Source of the DNA: Pempheris klunzingeri
Taxonomy: Eukaryota > Chordata > Actinopteri > Acropomatiformes > Pempheridae
Reading direction: 5' to 3'
Assembly (NCBI RefSeq): GCF_042242105.1
Contig: NC_092020.1
Location: 19,498,788 to 19,562,787, forward strand
Length of the DNA: 64,000 bases
Shown here: piece after piece, positions 1 to 19,054 of the stretch
Position numbering within the stretch: position 1 is the first letter of the stretch
Layout: each line of letters begins with the position of its first letter
Made by a program: the position numbers and the translations under genes
The notes under the pieces: generated by a model
Database searches by the model: none
The model's input: only the letters and a program-made list of their open reading frames with translations
Told to the model about the DNA's origin: nothing

Positions 1-3000
1 GAACATGCTAGCGGATCCGGTGTAGACCCAGGCCAGGAGCTTGAAGAAGAAATTCAGACCGTTGCTGAGGACAAAGAAAACAAGTAGATGAAGCACTTGT
101 AGGGCAATGAAAAAGTTTAGCTAAAAGATATTTTAAAGGTGGAATGATATGGATTTTCCTAAAAAAAATATGATTTATATATTCATATAAAAATAATGCC
201 TCTCAATCATCACTTATAACCCACTAGAAGTGTGTGACGGTGTCTGTGTCTCTGTGTATCTGCAGAGATTCTGCTGCCCTCTGCAAGTATTTTCTGTTGT
301 TGTTTTTGGGCATCACCCTTTGGGCAATGGGTGTGTAGCCACCAGCAAAATCCCAACCAGGTGCCAGATGGTAAGGGCACATCCTAAAGAAAGCTACAAA
401 AAACGGTGGGCGCAGTGCTGAAAAAAAGCAAACATTGTGAGGCAAAACTAGTTCTGACTGTGATGTAACGGTTAGCTTGTACCGGACATAAAAACATAGT
501 TAGCGCAGTGATAATGTGGCTGTGCAATGTAGGGTAGACAAACCTAGCAGTAAACCCAAATTTGGCTGCATGTTTAAGTTCAACAGAATAACAACACCAT
601 TACTCCCATTTTCCTTTACACAACTATTCATTTATCACAAAGCTTGATGCTTCCCAATCACAGAATTCACACACAGACTCGACCTCTCCTCTGCTGACCA
701 CTTAACTAATTGAGTCCTGTGAGTGTTTGTGCATGCTCAGTGAAGGAAACGTTTTGTGTGTTCATGTGACTGCACATGTCCTCTAACACAATCATCCTAA
801 TCCAATAGGCCAAAGAACTTGATGTGATACAGGCTCTCATGCAACTCCCAGTACAGATTTTCACTTGTTTTAGATCTATAGACTAACCAGTGTCAAAGCT
901 CCACAGTGTATTTCTTCAGAACAAAACATCTCAAATCAAAGAAAGTCTGCTGTCCAAATGTGGTCGTTATCCAGTCTGGACTTTTGCAACAAGTTTATCC
1001 ACACCAGATTTCTGCGTCCTAACAGTGATACTTATCCGACATACTGTATGTAGTAGCCCTGCTGAGAACAGACTCGTGGTTCCTCTCTAATCTAATACCT
1101 CCCACTGTGTGTGCTACAGCTCAGTAAAGTCACTGAGTGCAGAAAGACTTCACAGCAACACCAAACAGCGTTCAGGGACAAGGAAGACTGCCGGGTATGA
1201 AAACTTACATGCAAATAGCGACCATGACCACCTTCCCGGGCCCTTGTAGAAACGTTCCTCCCCTCTTGCCCGATCGAGGCTTTGCGAAACAAAGAATTTA
1301 AACCATTGTAATCATCTTCATGGTGAAATTAAGTAATTTAGCAGCCTGCCTTTGAAATAATATGCACATGATCAGGAGTTTCCATCCCGTTGTAAATGTT
1401 AAACTTATACATTTAATGTCATCTAATGAAGCTTACTGTGGAGTTACAAAACCATCCAGCACGGTACAGAATATACAATGACATACAAGAGTAGTGCAGA
1501 ACAGTACAGTACAGTCATCGAAATAACATCCGCACCCTACAGTAAAGAGGGGGGACTGCATGAATGGCAACAGATAATGACACTAGCATATACAGTAAAT
1601 GCAGTGACCTCAGCAACAGGTCACATACAGTAAATACACCACTGGGTGTTAATGGGGTACCTTGGGCATGGTGACAGGAGTATCCACATTATGTCCTCTT
1701 TCACATATCAAACAAGATTTGGAGGAGCGGTCATATTGTTAAACAAAATGGCAGGCCAAAAAAAGGAAAATGCTCACCTTAGTGTTTCCCCAAAAGTCTT
1801 TATATTCCTTCAACAACTGTTGATTCCGAAAAATATCTGGAGGTCAGCAAACAAGAAACACTAATAAGACAATATGTCAAGAGATTGCAGCCCAACAAAT
1901 TAATGACAAAACGCGGCTTGAGCTTGATTCTAACATTAAAGCACAAGTTCAACATTACGAAACGTGCTTATTCGCTCTCTGGCGAAGAGTTACATAAGAA
2001 GGTCAATACCACTCTTGTTTTTGTCTGTTAAATATAAGGCTACAGCCAGTAGCTTGTTAGCTTAACTCAGTACAGAGACCGGAAACAGCTAACCTGACTC
2101 CCTCCAAAGGCGGTAAAATCTGCCTAAAGCTCACTGCCTACCACTTGTTTGCTCAATTCCCATAAAATTAGTCATTTTTCGTAAAGTAATGCGCCTCTTG
2201 GTCATGACAAGTAACTTCCTGGAGTCTCCGCTGGTTGCCTAGCAACTGCCCAGAGCCAAGAAATAGTCGAGCACAAACCCTTGAAAGAAATGGTTTGTTT
2301 TTATATAGGAACAAAATACAACATATTAATCAGTGAACTTAAACTGGAAGATGTTTTTTATTATCATTTAACAGCAAGCTAGCTATTTTCAGTCTTTGTG
2401 CTAGGCTAAACTAACCAGCTCTAGCCCCATATTTAGCACATAAATATGAAAGTGTTGAACTTTTGCTATTGCATGTTTACATAGATGCTCATGCCGCCAG
2501 GGAAAAATATAAACTTACTCTCTTGGTACTCTCTCTCCTCCTCTTTCCTGAGATTTCTCTCTCGGGCCAGAGCTTCAGGGCTTCCCCATACGTCTAGTGC
2601 TCTAAGGGTCGCAGAGAGAAATAAATGAATCAATAAAAAAATCACAGCCATAATTTGTGGGAAAACATATAGTGTTTTAGTGTAACATCTCTTAAAGAGT
2701 AAAGCAAAAGGGTGTAGGACTAACTTGGCCTCAACATCTGACCGCAAAAAGACAGTGAAAGCCTCTGTGTCGTCGTGGGGGCTGCGTCTTCTGATCTTTC
2801 TAAGCTGTTCCAGATCACTGTAGACACATAAGGGAGGTGGGTGAGACAAAGGTTCAGGAGGGCCTGCTATGAGCAATGTTTAGCTGTCTTCTCCCAGCTA
2901 ATCACAAGAGCATGTTTACCAATCAACAGAGGAATTTGTATTGTGCTCTGCCAGCATCTCAGCCAGCACTGAACAGACAGACCAGCATTCAACACCATTA

Positions 3001-3997
3001 ATTCATCTTCACAATGATGACATGTAATATATTTAATTCATTAACATAAAACCGTTGGTTTGATGAACAGAAGTTACCTCGGTTTGAGGCAGAACTCATT
3101 CATGGCTCTGACCGCAGTGATAAAGTTGTTCTTAGTGTACTTGGATCCATATTCCCTTTTCTTCAGGACTGCCCGAACTGCGTGTGACAACAGAGAGTAC
3201 AGTAAATCAGTACGAGTGCAGCCTTTAAATCGGTTTCATGTGAAGCACACACAAATGTCATTGGTTACCTTTCACTTGAATTGTCTCAGCCTTAGTCAGC
3301 CCCTGAGGTGTTGAATCTATAAAAGCAAATATTTTATATGGAATGAGAAAAGTAAACTCAAATTTCATCCAGGAGCCCTCCGAAACTCTCAACTTATTAG
3401 AACTATTTTCTGATGCTTGCGTTGACACTTAATAACAGTTTCAAAAGGGGAAAATAGTAAACGATAATGTGCAATGCCACACAAAAACAAGAGAAAACAG
3501 GCAACAAACATCCCTCCAACTTCGAACATTGAAGTCTGTCACCTGATGAAACCGGGGTGGCTTTCGCAGCACCAGACAAGACCTTTTCAGCTGATGGAGC
3601 ATCATCTGATGCTGATTTTGGAGGACCATCTTTACTGTTGCCAGAGGTAGAGTAGTACTGCACCTTGCCCAGCCCTAGAGAGGCAACACGGCAGTCTGGA
3701 AGGCTGAACCACAAGTTATGTATGCCTCCACTCTGCCAACCTGTGCAACAGAAAACGTGATTTTAAAAAAAAGAGCCGTAATGCATAAGTAGCAATCCTG
3801 ACTGTGCACTCACACGAATTTAACAGCAATCAAAAACAGAAACAGTGAAGCTAAGTGCCTAAAAGCACCTCGATAAGAGGCCCCTTACCGTAGCCCAGCT
3901 GGGGGAACCTCGCGGACCGGTGTGACAGAGGCGCCCTGTGCTGCAAAGAGACCCTGCAGAAGACGTGCCATGGTCTGTGGGCCAGGCTGGGGAACAT
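1..3997 (-). CDS. slc30a9: Mitochondrial zinc transporter ZnT9, N-terminal 275 residues (partial gene)
   Basis: SLC30A9 is a cation-diffusion-facilitator transporter known to export zinc from mitochondria; it was first named HUEL for its XPA-like segment. Nine coding exons are visible on the minus strand: 3889-3997, 3543-3740, 3269-3316, 3078-3177, 2725-2817, 2519-2601, 1778-1836, 1209-1279 and 1-64. They have GT-AG borders and phases that close to exactly 275 codons. The first 40 residues are rich in Arg and His with almost no acid, which fits a mitochondrial presequence. Family signatures follow: KREYGSKYTKNNFI (about residue 125), the XPA-like ALDVWGSPEAL (184-194) with an acidic-basic helix, then EYKDFWGNTK. 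The first membrane helix of the transporter domain begins in exon 8 and continues to GSASMF at the window edge. The remaining helices and zinc ligands lie outside. The start is the first Met in frame in a GC-rich first exon. Identity is secure; exon ends were read by eye. Confidence 0.95.
1952..2275 (+). repeat. Teleost interspersed repeat, copy 1, inside slc30a9 intron
   Basis: This lies in the intron between slc30a9 exons 6 and 7. It carries the sequence blocks of a repeat I recognise from many teleost genomes: a start with CTTATTCGCTCTC, then ATACCACTCTTG, a CTACAGCCAGTAG block, and an end with ACTTCCTGGAGTCTC and TTGCCTAGCAAC. Related fragments occur at 42.6-42.9 kb and 44.6-45.3 kb in this window. 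No coding potential is seen. I do not assign a transposon superfamily. Confidence 0.7.
2234..2246. promoter_or_regulatory. X-box-like RFX motif inside repeat copy 1
   Basis: The sequence GTTGCCTAGCAAC matches the RFX X-box pattern (GTNRCC, spacer, RGYAAC) with a one-base spacer, and it is a near-perfect palindrome. It sits at the right end of the interspersed repeat in the slc30a9 intron, so it arrived with the repeat. The match is read directly; binding is not shown. Confidence 0.4.
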
Positions 3998-4560
3998 CCT
4001 CGCTCTAGCGGGGCTCGGTTCTCAAGTGCAGGAACTTTCTATGCGGAGTAACAGATAACGTTAGCCCGGTCACTGTTATGTTTTAGCTTGTCATTTAACC
4101 CAATTCAGGCAGATTAACGTCAAGACTGCTGCTGCCATTGATAATCACTTGACTAGTCAACTAATGCCTTTGCTGGCCGGCTGACGCTGCTACTTGGCAC
4201 TAGCAGAGACCGGCGGGTATGCATTCACAAACTCGGCTAACCTAGCTTGCTAGCTAACTAGCACCGTAAGCTAGCATCGTTATCCGCCGTAGGGAACAAG
4301 TGCTGTGTGACAATTTAATTCACTCCAAAACAGCTGCCACTGACTAGCGAGGACATTTAGATGATGTTATTATTTAGAAAAGCCAATACCTTTCTAAAAT
4401 GATGTTTGTTCAGCATAGTCTGGATCCATTTTGAGAATCTATGACCAAACTGAAGGTAGCGGCTACAAACACACACATGTGACCAGTGACGCTCAGGTGA
4501 CGTTCTCCCGCGAGAACACAGTCGACTCAGCGTTGCACCACCTTGTATCGCGATATTTAT
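3998..4560 (-). promoter_or_regulatory. slc30a9: slc30a9 5'UTR and putative CpG-containing promoter
   Basis: The stretch upstream of the slc30a9 start is richer in G+C and CpG than the AT-rich DNA beyond 4.56 kb. Examples are GCTAGAGCGAGG just before the start and TCCCGCGAGAAC near 4505. No clear TATA box was found. There is no gene on the other side within 1 kb, so there is no sign of a bidirectional pair. The boundaries are approximate. Confidence 0.45.
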
Positions 4561-5620
4561 TAACAAGGTCATACCATGTACCAAGTTTCTGTACCTGATA
4601 CATCAAACTAATGTTCAATTAAGAAGGTTATTCTAGAGTGACATGTAGAGAACAAATGATTAGATAATCAAATAAAAATTATGCAAATCAAATCAATCAA
4701 ATTCTGCAGATCATTTATATCGATTTGAATATACAATGTAAATATAATCTATTACGAGTCTTGCACTGTAAATCTTACTGCTGTAAAACTACACTGTTAT
4801 CAGCAAAATCCACATCACGTATGAAACTAAAAATACGCAGAGCAGAGTCTATATTGCAAGCACTGCAGAATTACTTCCTGGGAGCAGATTTGGCCTATAC
4901 ATGTTTATAAGTAACAGTATATATTATTCCATTCTAAATGTGTATATCTAATGTGTGCAGCATGAAAAATGACTAATAGAAGACTAATATTCTATATAAA
5001 TATTACCAAATCATTGATTTATTAACATCTAAGAAGCATTTTACTGTTGTGTAAATGGTTGACAGATTACTTACTTGCTCTATATTCTGTTCTTAAGTTT
5101 AATCTATAGTAATGCATCATACTGTATAAAACGTTCATGTTTTGCATGTAAAACCTAGTGACAAGTAAGTGTAGTTGAGTAAGAAATGCTATATTACAGT
5201 AAGGGTTTAAAGCACCAGAAAATAGAAAGTAAACCACAAGTATCTTGTTCTTATATGCAATACTTAAATACATGTTTCTCATCACCACTACAGTATACCA
5301 AAAGTCTCTATAAATGTCTATTCACTAGTTTCATATTGAAATAGATCGACCACACTTCTGGGTAAGATGATTTCAGTCATGAAACAGTGTGCTGCTGAAA
5401 GTAATTTCATCACTGCTCACCAAATATACAATTTGCCAGAATACAGTTGCCTTAAATGCAATTTTATTATCGTACACTTTGGCTCGACAAAACTGTCTCT
5501 CTTATTATTAGAAACACTGTATTCATTGCCCAAGCCATGTCAATTGTAAACAACGACAGGGAAGGTCACAGTTATAGAATGAGGAGAAGGAATCACAACA
5601 CCTAAGAAAAAAAAACAGCA
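4561..5620. other. AT-rich intergenic spacer, no gene seen
   Basis: This stretch separates the slc30a9 promoter from the 3' end of gsr. It is AT-rich, has stop codons in all frames and shows only short chance ORFs. No tRNA-like or known repeat pattern was recognised. Confidence 0.6.
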
Positions 5621-5622
5621 GG

Positions 5623-5628
5623 TTTATT
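5623..5628 (-). terminator. gsr: gsr polyadenylation signal
   Basis: AATAAA on the minus strand, about 445 bases beyond the gsr stop codon. It is the first canonical hexamer I found there, and implies a 3'UTR of roughly 450-470 nt. Confidence 0.6.
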
Positions 5629-6070
5629 GAATCTTTAGAACAGTACAGTAGATATGTTATGACCTTGCATTGGTAGTAAATAGGTGCCTTAAGAAGCAGC
5701 AGTGTTTATTATATCCATCTGACAAATGACTGACAAATCAAACACATACATTAGGAGAGAGGTCTTTTGATTTCCTGTGCAATCACTTGACAACAATACC
5801 TGCAGATCCATCACTTCCATTTCACAATCATTTAAATGGAATCTGGGATATTCAATCAATAATCAAGACCCACAGTACAGTTTAAGAATGCCATAACTTG
5901 GTCTTGGTCCATTTAGTTAAAGATTAGAAAAAGTGAAACACTGCGCACAAATAAGGTCACTTGAATGAGGGATAATGGAAGTATGTAGTTTAAGAAAGCA
6001 AGTTGTCAAGCTGATGCGAGAGTCAGAGGAGTGACTCTGCACTGGTGGGGGGGTGGGGGTTGAGTTTGCA

Positions 6071-13995
<7,925 letters not shown>

Positions 13996-14160
13996 AACCA
14001 GGAAGCTCGCAGGGGTAGGCTAGGGGTAGGAATGGGAGGGTCAAGCGAAAGCCACTGCTGTGTCATTACGAATTGCAACAATGGTGTGCAAATCCCAGAA
14101 AGTGTTTTCACAATAGTCATGGTGATCCTCACATGAGCTACAGTATGAGGGTTACAACAA
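13996..14160 (-). promoter_or_regulatory. gsr: Putative gsr upstream region
   Basis: This short stretch precedes the most upstream in-frame Met of gsr and presumably holds the 5'UTR and core promoter. No TATA box or obvious antioxidant-response element was recognised by eye, and the start site is unknown. Confidence 0.3.
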
Positions 14161-15229
14161 CAGGTGTAAAAAAAAAAAAAAAGAAATAAAAAAAATCAGA
14201 TGAAGATCATTAAAAATATACAGCTGGATTAAAGGCATCCGAGCACCAAGACCTCTAAATCAAAAATAAATAAATTGCAATAAAGTGCAGTCATGAGAGG
14301 ACATTAAAATACACTTCAGTCCAGCCCAGATGCTCATAAAGCTACTGTAGGCTATAACTCACCTCAGTAATACCAGTGGCACAGTAGGAAACAGCCTTTT
14401 AAACAGCATGTTTGTACTTCTTTTATGGCATTTTAATGAGTTGCATCCGCTGCGTGCCGGTGTTTATCTCTCCCTGTGTGTGTCAGTCTGTGGCCTGTGC
14501 TTGCACTTGATCAGCAGCACATGAACCACAAAAGCCTTAAAGCACTTCCTGTGCCACTGGGTGACCTCACAGCAACGCAAAACTGATTTATTCCCGCTGG
14601 TTGCGATGACCAGACCAGACCTCCTGTCCTGCCTCTGAACCTCTGCACCAATGTTGCCTTTGCAACGCGTTTAATGATTTAGTATTAATAGTAATGTTGT
14701 GTGGCGGAAGTTGTCATGTTTGCAAATAACATAGATGCCCAATCAAAACATTACGTGTTTTTTGTTGCAGATTTGAATGTAACAATTACAGGAAGTACAG
14801 GAGGTTTGCGTGATCTGTCTTGAAGAATAGCAACTACGCTGTAGTCCGTCTGTCAGCTGTAAAGGAAAACAAAATAAAACATTAAACTTCCGGCTATGAC
14901 TTTCAAAATAATATTGGCTAAAATAATCTAATCCTTTATTAATATCCCTTGAAAGGAAATTTGGGTGTTAAAGCAGCACAAGGACAGAAATAACTTCAGA
15001 TAAATAGGGAAATTTAAGAAAAACTAAATGATTAGTATTCAAGTATTTAAAACAAAAACAAGAATAGATTAAAATGGAAACTAACCAACTGTGCAATATG
15101 TATATATAAATATATAGTATTATGTAAGGGATAATGTACAGTTAGCCGGCAATTATTGCAAAACGAATCCCGACAGGGTGATACAGGACCCCAGTGTGAA
15201 GCAAAGTATTTTTTATTAAAATAAAGTAT
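14161..15229. other. Intergenic spacer between gsr and znf518b, no gene seen
   Basis: AT-rich spacer between two divergent genes (gsr minus, znf518b plus). It contains an A-run near 14168-14181 and no ORF with recognisable protein sequence. Confidence 0.5.
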
Positions 15230-15490
15230 TATTTTACTTCATTACGGTGTTTTTGAATTCTCGATTCTGATTGGTCAATCGAAACATTCTACGTTCTGTT
15301 TTTTCCGTATTGCGGACCGTTGCCATGCACCACAGACCGTTGCTATGGACACCGTTCTGATAGCGGAAGCCATCAAATAATTTTTAAATCAATAAAAGCG
15401 TTTTTAAGTAAGTATTTTTGTCTTAAACTGTTGATTTAAAAAAAAATACAAATCCATGTAATAATGCACGGCGAGTCGTTCATTCAGAAG
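15230..15490. repeat. Probable teleost interspersed repeat near znf518b
   Basis: It begins with the block GAATTCTCGATTCTGATTGG, followed by TCAATCG, which I recognise as the terminus of a dispersed repeat common in fish. An internal pair of similar segments (GACCGTTGC at about 15316 and 15346) follows, and the far end reads GCACGGCGAGTCGTT. The exact ends and the family are uncertain. Confidence 0.45.
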
Positions 15491-15939
15491 CAGTTATTCA
15501 GGTCACAGGCAGCGCTGGGCTCTCGGGGGAGCTCAGTCAGAGGAGCCCCAAACTGAGTTAAACATCTGATTTTAAATGATTCTTGGACAGAGTACTGTAC
15601 GCAACCATGTCTGATTTGCCATTGGGGTTCGTGCGTCACAGGTTGCACGACCCTGAAGTGATGCTTATAATATTCTAACAGTTGTGGATGTTGTTTGTGT
15701 TGGCACAACACAAGCACTTTTGGTTCTGGCTTATCGGTTAGAGTGAGTGTTGTATCTTGTTTTTGTTCTGGACGTTGTCAAAACAAGAGGAGAGAGACAC
15801 TGCTCTTGTGCAGGTCAAAAACATTTTATGGTGATATTAAAGTTCTAATTTAACATTAGAAGAACATTTTGTTGTAATATTAAGGTTTCTAATTAGCACT
15901 AACTTGTCAGCGTATTATTTCTATTCAATAATATTATTT

Positions 15940-16112
15940 TGAAGGGGAGAGAGCAACCTTCTTCCGGAAGTGGTTCAGCTATCTATCTATGGCTAACTAG
16001 CTAAAGCAAAGCGGCTCGGTTGGCCGCGTCGACAAACGCCAATATCACGTCCACAGAAAGGATTTATTCACTTAAAAACACACAAGAGACCAAAACGCTG
16101 CTACACAGTAAG
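15940..16112 (+). promoter_or_regulatory. znf518b: znf518b promoter and non-coding first exon
   Basis: A CpG-containing block with the palindromic ETS-type motif CTTCCGGAAG at 15961-15970. A good splice donor follows (AAG then GTATGT, intron starting at 16113). A matching acceptor with a pyrimidine tract ends at 16464 (TGCTTTTCGCAG). This fits a short non-coding exon 1 joined to the large coding exon. The transcription start is not determined. Confidence 0.5.
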
Positions 16113-16609
16113 GTATGTGTGTGGGATTCGACTCTGCTGAAAATATAAACAGTGGAAATGCAGGACGTCGTCTTTGCCAACCTCCCCTGTTGTGGTTAGG
16201 CTGGGCCTTTTTTTCTTGTGTTCAAAGGAAGACAGCAGGAAAACGTAAATAGAGATGGCACCATTCAATATATTTGGCCGCGTTGTGTCTTTTGATGTGC
16301 ATGCAGTCAGTGGGCAGGAGAACAAACAGCTACAGGCGTAGAAAACAACTGCATGAGCCCCGTGAGAGGGGGGAGGGGTTTAGGGGCCTTGCATGAATGT
16401 CAGCATTGAGCCCTGCATGGTCCATTCACTCACATAACTGTTCATTCTCAAATGCTTTTCGCAGGGGGGAGACGTGTCCTCCTGTCAGGGTTACATCAGC
16501 CCCGTCTACCCCGAGGAGTAAACCCTTACCACCAGGTGGAGATGGACGTCTATCCCACGGTATAACCGCAGCCTTTGACCCCTACTGCCAGGTGACCTCA
16601 CCTCTCAAC

Positions 16610-19054
16610 ATGAAGCCTGTGAGCTATCAAAGCATGCCGCCGTCGGTCAGCGGTGGACATCCCAATTTGGCCTTTGATCGCGTATTAAGCTCTTCAAACG
16701 TGATGTATTGCGAGAAGTGTGGATTCGCTTCTATGGATGCCGCTGTGTTCAAGAAGCATATGATCGAGCATATGGGGACAAGGTTCTACTGTTTTTACTG
16801 CAACAATGTTTCATTCAGCGAGGCAGAGTTAAACACTCACTTGAAGCAACACACTGCAAAGTATCCATTCAAATGTCCTCACTGTGGACAGGGCTACATG
16901 AGGAGGCTGTGCCTTGTGAAGCACATTGAGCGTTTGCATAGTAAATGCAATAGTCAAGGACCCGCTAAGCCTGGCACGACAAAAAATCCACATGTTCCTG
17001 TCTCCAGTGCCTTACCGAGTGTGCCCACTGCTGATCCATCATCACTTCGACCAGCTGTTCGGGTGACGGTACCCACCCCGTGTGCACCTGCATTCAGGCT
17101 GGATAAAGATGAACAGAGAGGGAAAACACTGGACACAAATGTATCAAATCCCACTAATGGGAATGCAGAATTTCTGTCCCCTTTGAATGGACTCATTCAG
17201 CACAACAGGGCCCTAACGGTCTCTCTCCCAGAGGAAGTAACAATCCCTGCTGGCTGTTTGGTTGAACTTGTTGAGGTGAAGACTGTCAACGGGACAAAGG
17301 AGCTGAAGCTGAGGCTCGTCACTCAACAAGAAAACGAGTCTGTGATAAAAGACACGAGGACCACAGTTTCTCAGAACACTGCACAAGGAAAGCCATTATC
17401 ATCTGCATTAAATCATCCAAACACAGTGAAGTCCATGAGTTTGGGGATGTGTACAGTTAACAGGAAACAGTATGAAACAAAGACTGTGAATGCAGAGCGT
17501 CCTGCTGTTCTCCCTGTCATTATTTCTAAAAACATCCCAAAGCAAGCGAGCAACGAGAAAAGTGTGTTGAAAAGAACATCGCAAGAAATAATCAACTTAG
17601 AGTGTCACACGGACATTCCAAATAAGGTTCCCAAAAGCATCCTGAATCCTGTAAGAGAAGGAAGTATTGGGATTAAAGTTACACAGAGAGAAGCTGTGAA
17701 TCGCACTGCAGCTCCGCCCATTGTTACCTCCGGCAGGGTTGCCAACAGGTTGACTACCGCCCTGCATTCAGAAAACATGGGTGCGTGTGTCTCTCAGAGA
17801 GCAGTGGAGGAGAGAATGAAGTTAATTTCAGAGCATCCGAAGAGCATCTCACCCAGGAGGGCGTGTGACATGAAAAGCGTCCCTCGGGATGTGTCTGTGG
17901 CCATTAAGCTGGAACCCAGGGAGGACCGCCTCAAGAACAACACTGCAGTGGGCTCGAACCAGCAAAGTTTGAATGTTCCCTTTGCTGCCCAAGCGAGACC
18001 TCCTGCGATTTTACATTGTAAGAATAATGTTGCAAATACATCTTTTTCAATACCCAGGTCTCTAAATGAGCCCTCATCAGTCCAAACACCTGTGCTGTGT
18101 AATCGCACAAATTCAAAGAGTTCGCCTTGGGCCCAGGAAGTCAGAGCCAATGAGAGAGCCGGAGAAGGAGACACGACAGAACCTGAGGGTTTTCCAGTCA
18201 TATCCTCAGTGTTTTCATTAAGTCAGCAATCAGAGGACGTGCAAGGCCCCATTCAACCACTGGTAATGGCTCTGCGTGGCATAGTGATGGATAAGACTAA
18301 CAGTTCTGGTGGTGCATCTCGAGATCACACCAAGTTGATAAATGGCACAGAGCCGGTGAAGGAGGCATGCTGCACTCAGGTGGCCAGTAAAGATGGATCC
18401 CTCGCCTGCGACCTTTCATTGAAAGAGCGGGCCAGTGAGCCTGTAAAAGTAGAGCATGATAAGGGTGTCCAGCACCCTCCTGCTCTGGCCAACAACCACA
18501 TCCACATCAAGAATGAAAAAAATAGCACTTTGCCAACAGACAACATTAAACGCAGTTGCAGCCCTGACTTAAAATCTCCAATGGATGAGCAATCCGGTCC
18601 TGAAATTGCCACACACACAGTTGCGTCTGGGACTGCAGACCTTCTACAGCAAAGTATGGCAAAAAGCGAGCATGACGTCTCCTCAAAGTTCCTGACGGTC
18701 TCTCTGAAAAGGGTACAAGTAGGTGTGTGGAAAAAAAGCAAGAAGGGACTGAAACTTAGAATATCCAAATATAAGGCTCAGGTACCCATGGGCAGTCTAA
18801 CTGAGTGTGCAGTCATTCACCCAATGCCGCTGAAGGTGGACCAGCTGGTGAAACGACCGGGCCCGAACCAGCCTGTGGTGGTGCTCAATCACCCAAAGCC
18901 CCGCACCTCCGTACGGGGAGCGAGAGCAGACACTTTTGCCAACACGGGAGCCTCTGAGGTGGTGCCAAAGTGCCAAATCTTAAAAATGAGGCTGAGCAAA
19001 GTGATGGGGCAGAAGTACGAGGTGATGGGATGCACTGTTGGAGTCTTTCCATGA
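16610..19054 (+). CDS. znf518b: ZNF518B-like C2H2 zinc-finger protein, about 814 aa
   Basis: ZNF518B is a nuclear zinc-finger protein reported to work with the histone methyltransferases G9a and EZH2. One long open exon encodes three clustered N-terminal C2H2 fingers: residues 34-54, 61-81 and 89-110, all Cys and His ligands present. A long low-complexity region rich in Ser, Pro, Lys and Val follows. Near the C-terminus are QPVVVLNHPKP and ILKMRLSKVMGQKYEVM, which resemble the conserved tail of the ZNF518 family. The open frame extends back to a Met at 16397, but a splice acceptor at 16464 suggests that start is intronic, so Met at 16610 was chosen. The family tail, as I recall it, ends with a further CxxC zinc finger. 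Here the frame instead stops after CTVGVFP, so that finger is absent. Its position next to clnk matches human 4p16.1. Confidence 0.88.
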   Translation: MKPVSYQSMPPSVSGGHPNLAFDRVLSSSNVMYCEKCGFASMDAAVFKKHMIEHMGTRFYCFYCNNVSFSEAELNTHLKQHTAKYPFKCPHCGQGYMRRLCLVKHIERLHSKCNSQGPAKPGTTKNPHVPVSSALPSVPTADPSSLRPAVRVTVPTPCAPAFRLDKDEQRGKTLDTNVSNPTNGNAEFLSPLNGLIQHNRALTVSLPEEVTIPAGCLVELVEVKTVNGTKELKLRLVTQQENESVIKDTRTTVSQNTAQGKPLSSALNHPNTVKSMSLGMCTVNRKQYETKTVNAERPAVLPVIISKNIPKQASNEKSVLKRTSQEIINLECHTDIPNKVPKSILNPVREGSIGIKVTQREAVNRTAAPPIVTSGRVANRLTTALHSENMGACVSQRAVEERMKLISEHPKSISPRRACDMKSVPRDVSVAIKLEPREDRLKNNTAVGSNQQSLNVPFAAQARPPAILHCKNNVANTSFSIPRSLNEPSSVQTPVLCNRTNSKSSPWAQEVRANERAGEGDTTEPEGFPVISSVFSLSQQSEDVQGPIQPLVMALRGIVMDKTNSSGGASRDHTKLINGTEPVKEACCTQVASKDGSLACDLSLKERASEPVKVEHDKGVQHPPALANNHIHIKNEKNSTLPTDNIKRSCSPDLKSPMDEQSGPEIATHTVASGTADLLQQSMAKSEHDVSSKFLTVSLKRVQVGVWKKSKKGLKLRISKYKAQVPMGSLTECAVIHPMPLKVDQLVKRPGPNQPVVVLNHPKPRTSVRGARADTFANTGASEVVPKCQILKMRLSKVMGQKYEVMGCTVGVFP

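Noticed and set aside
1..87. A plus-strand open frame at the left edge ending in a stop at 87
   Set aside because: The opposite strand reads as slc30a9 exon 9 with a proper acceptor and the family's first membrane helix.
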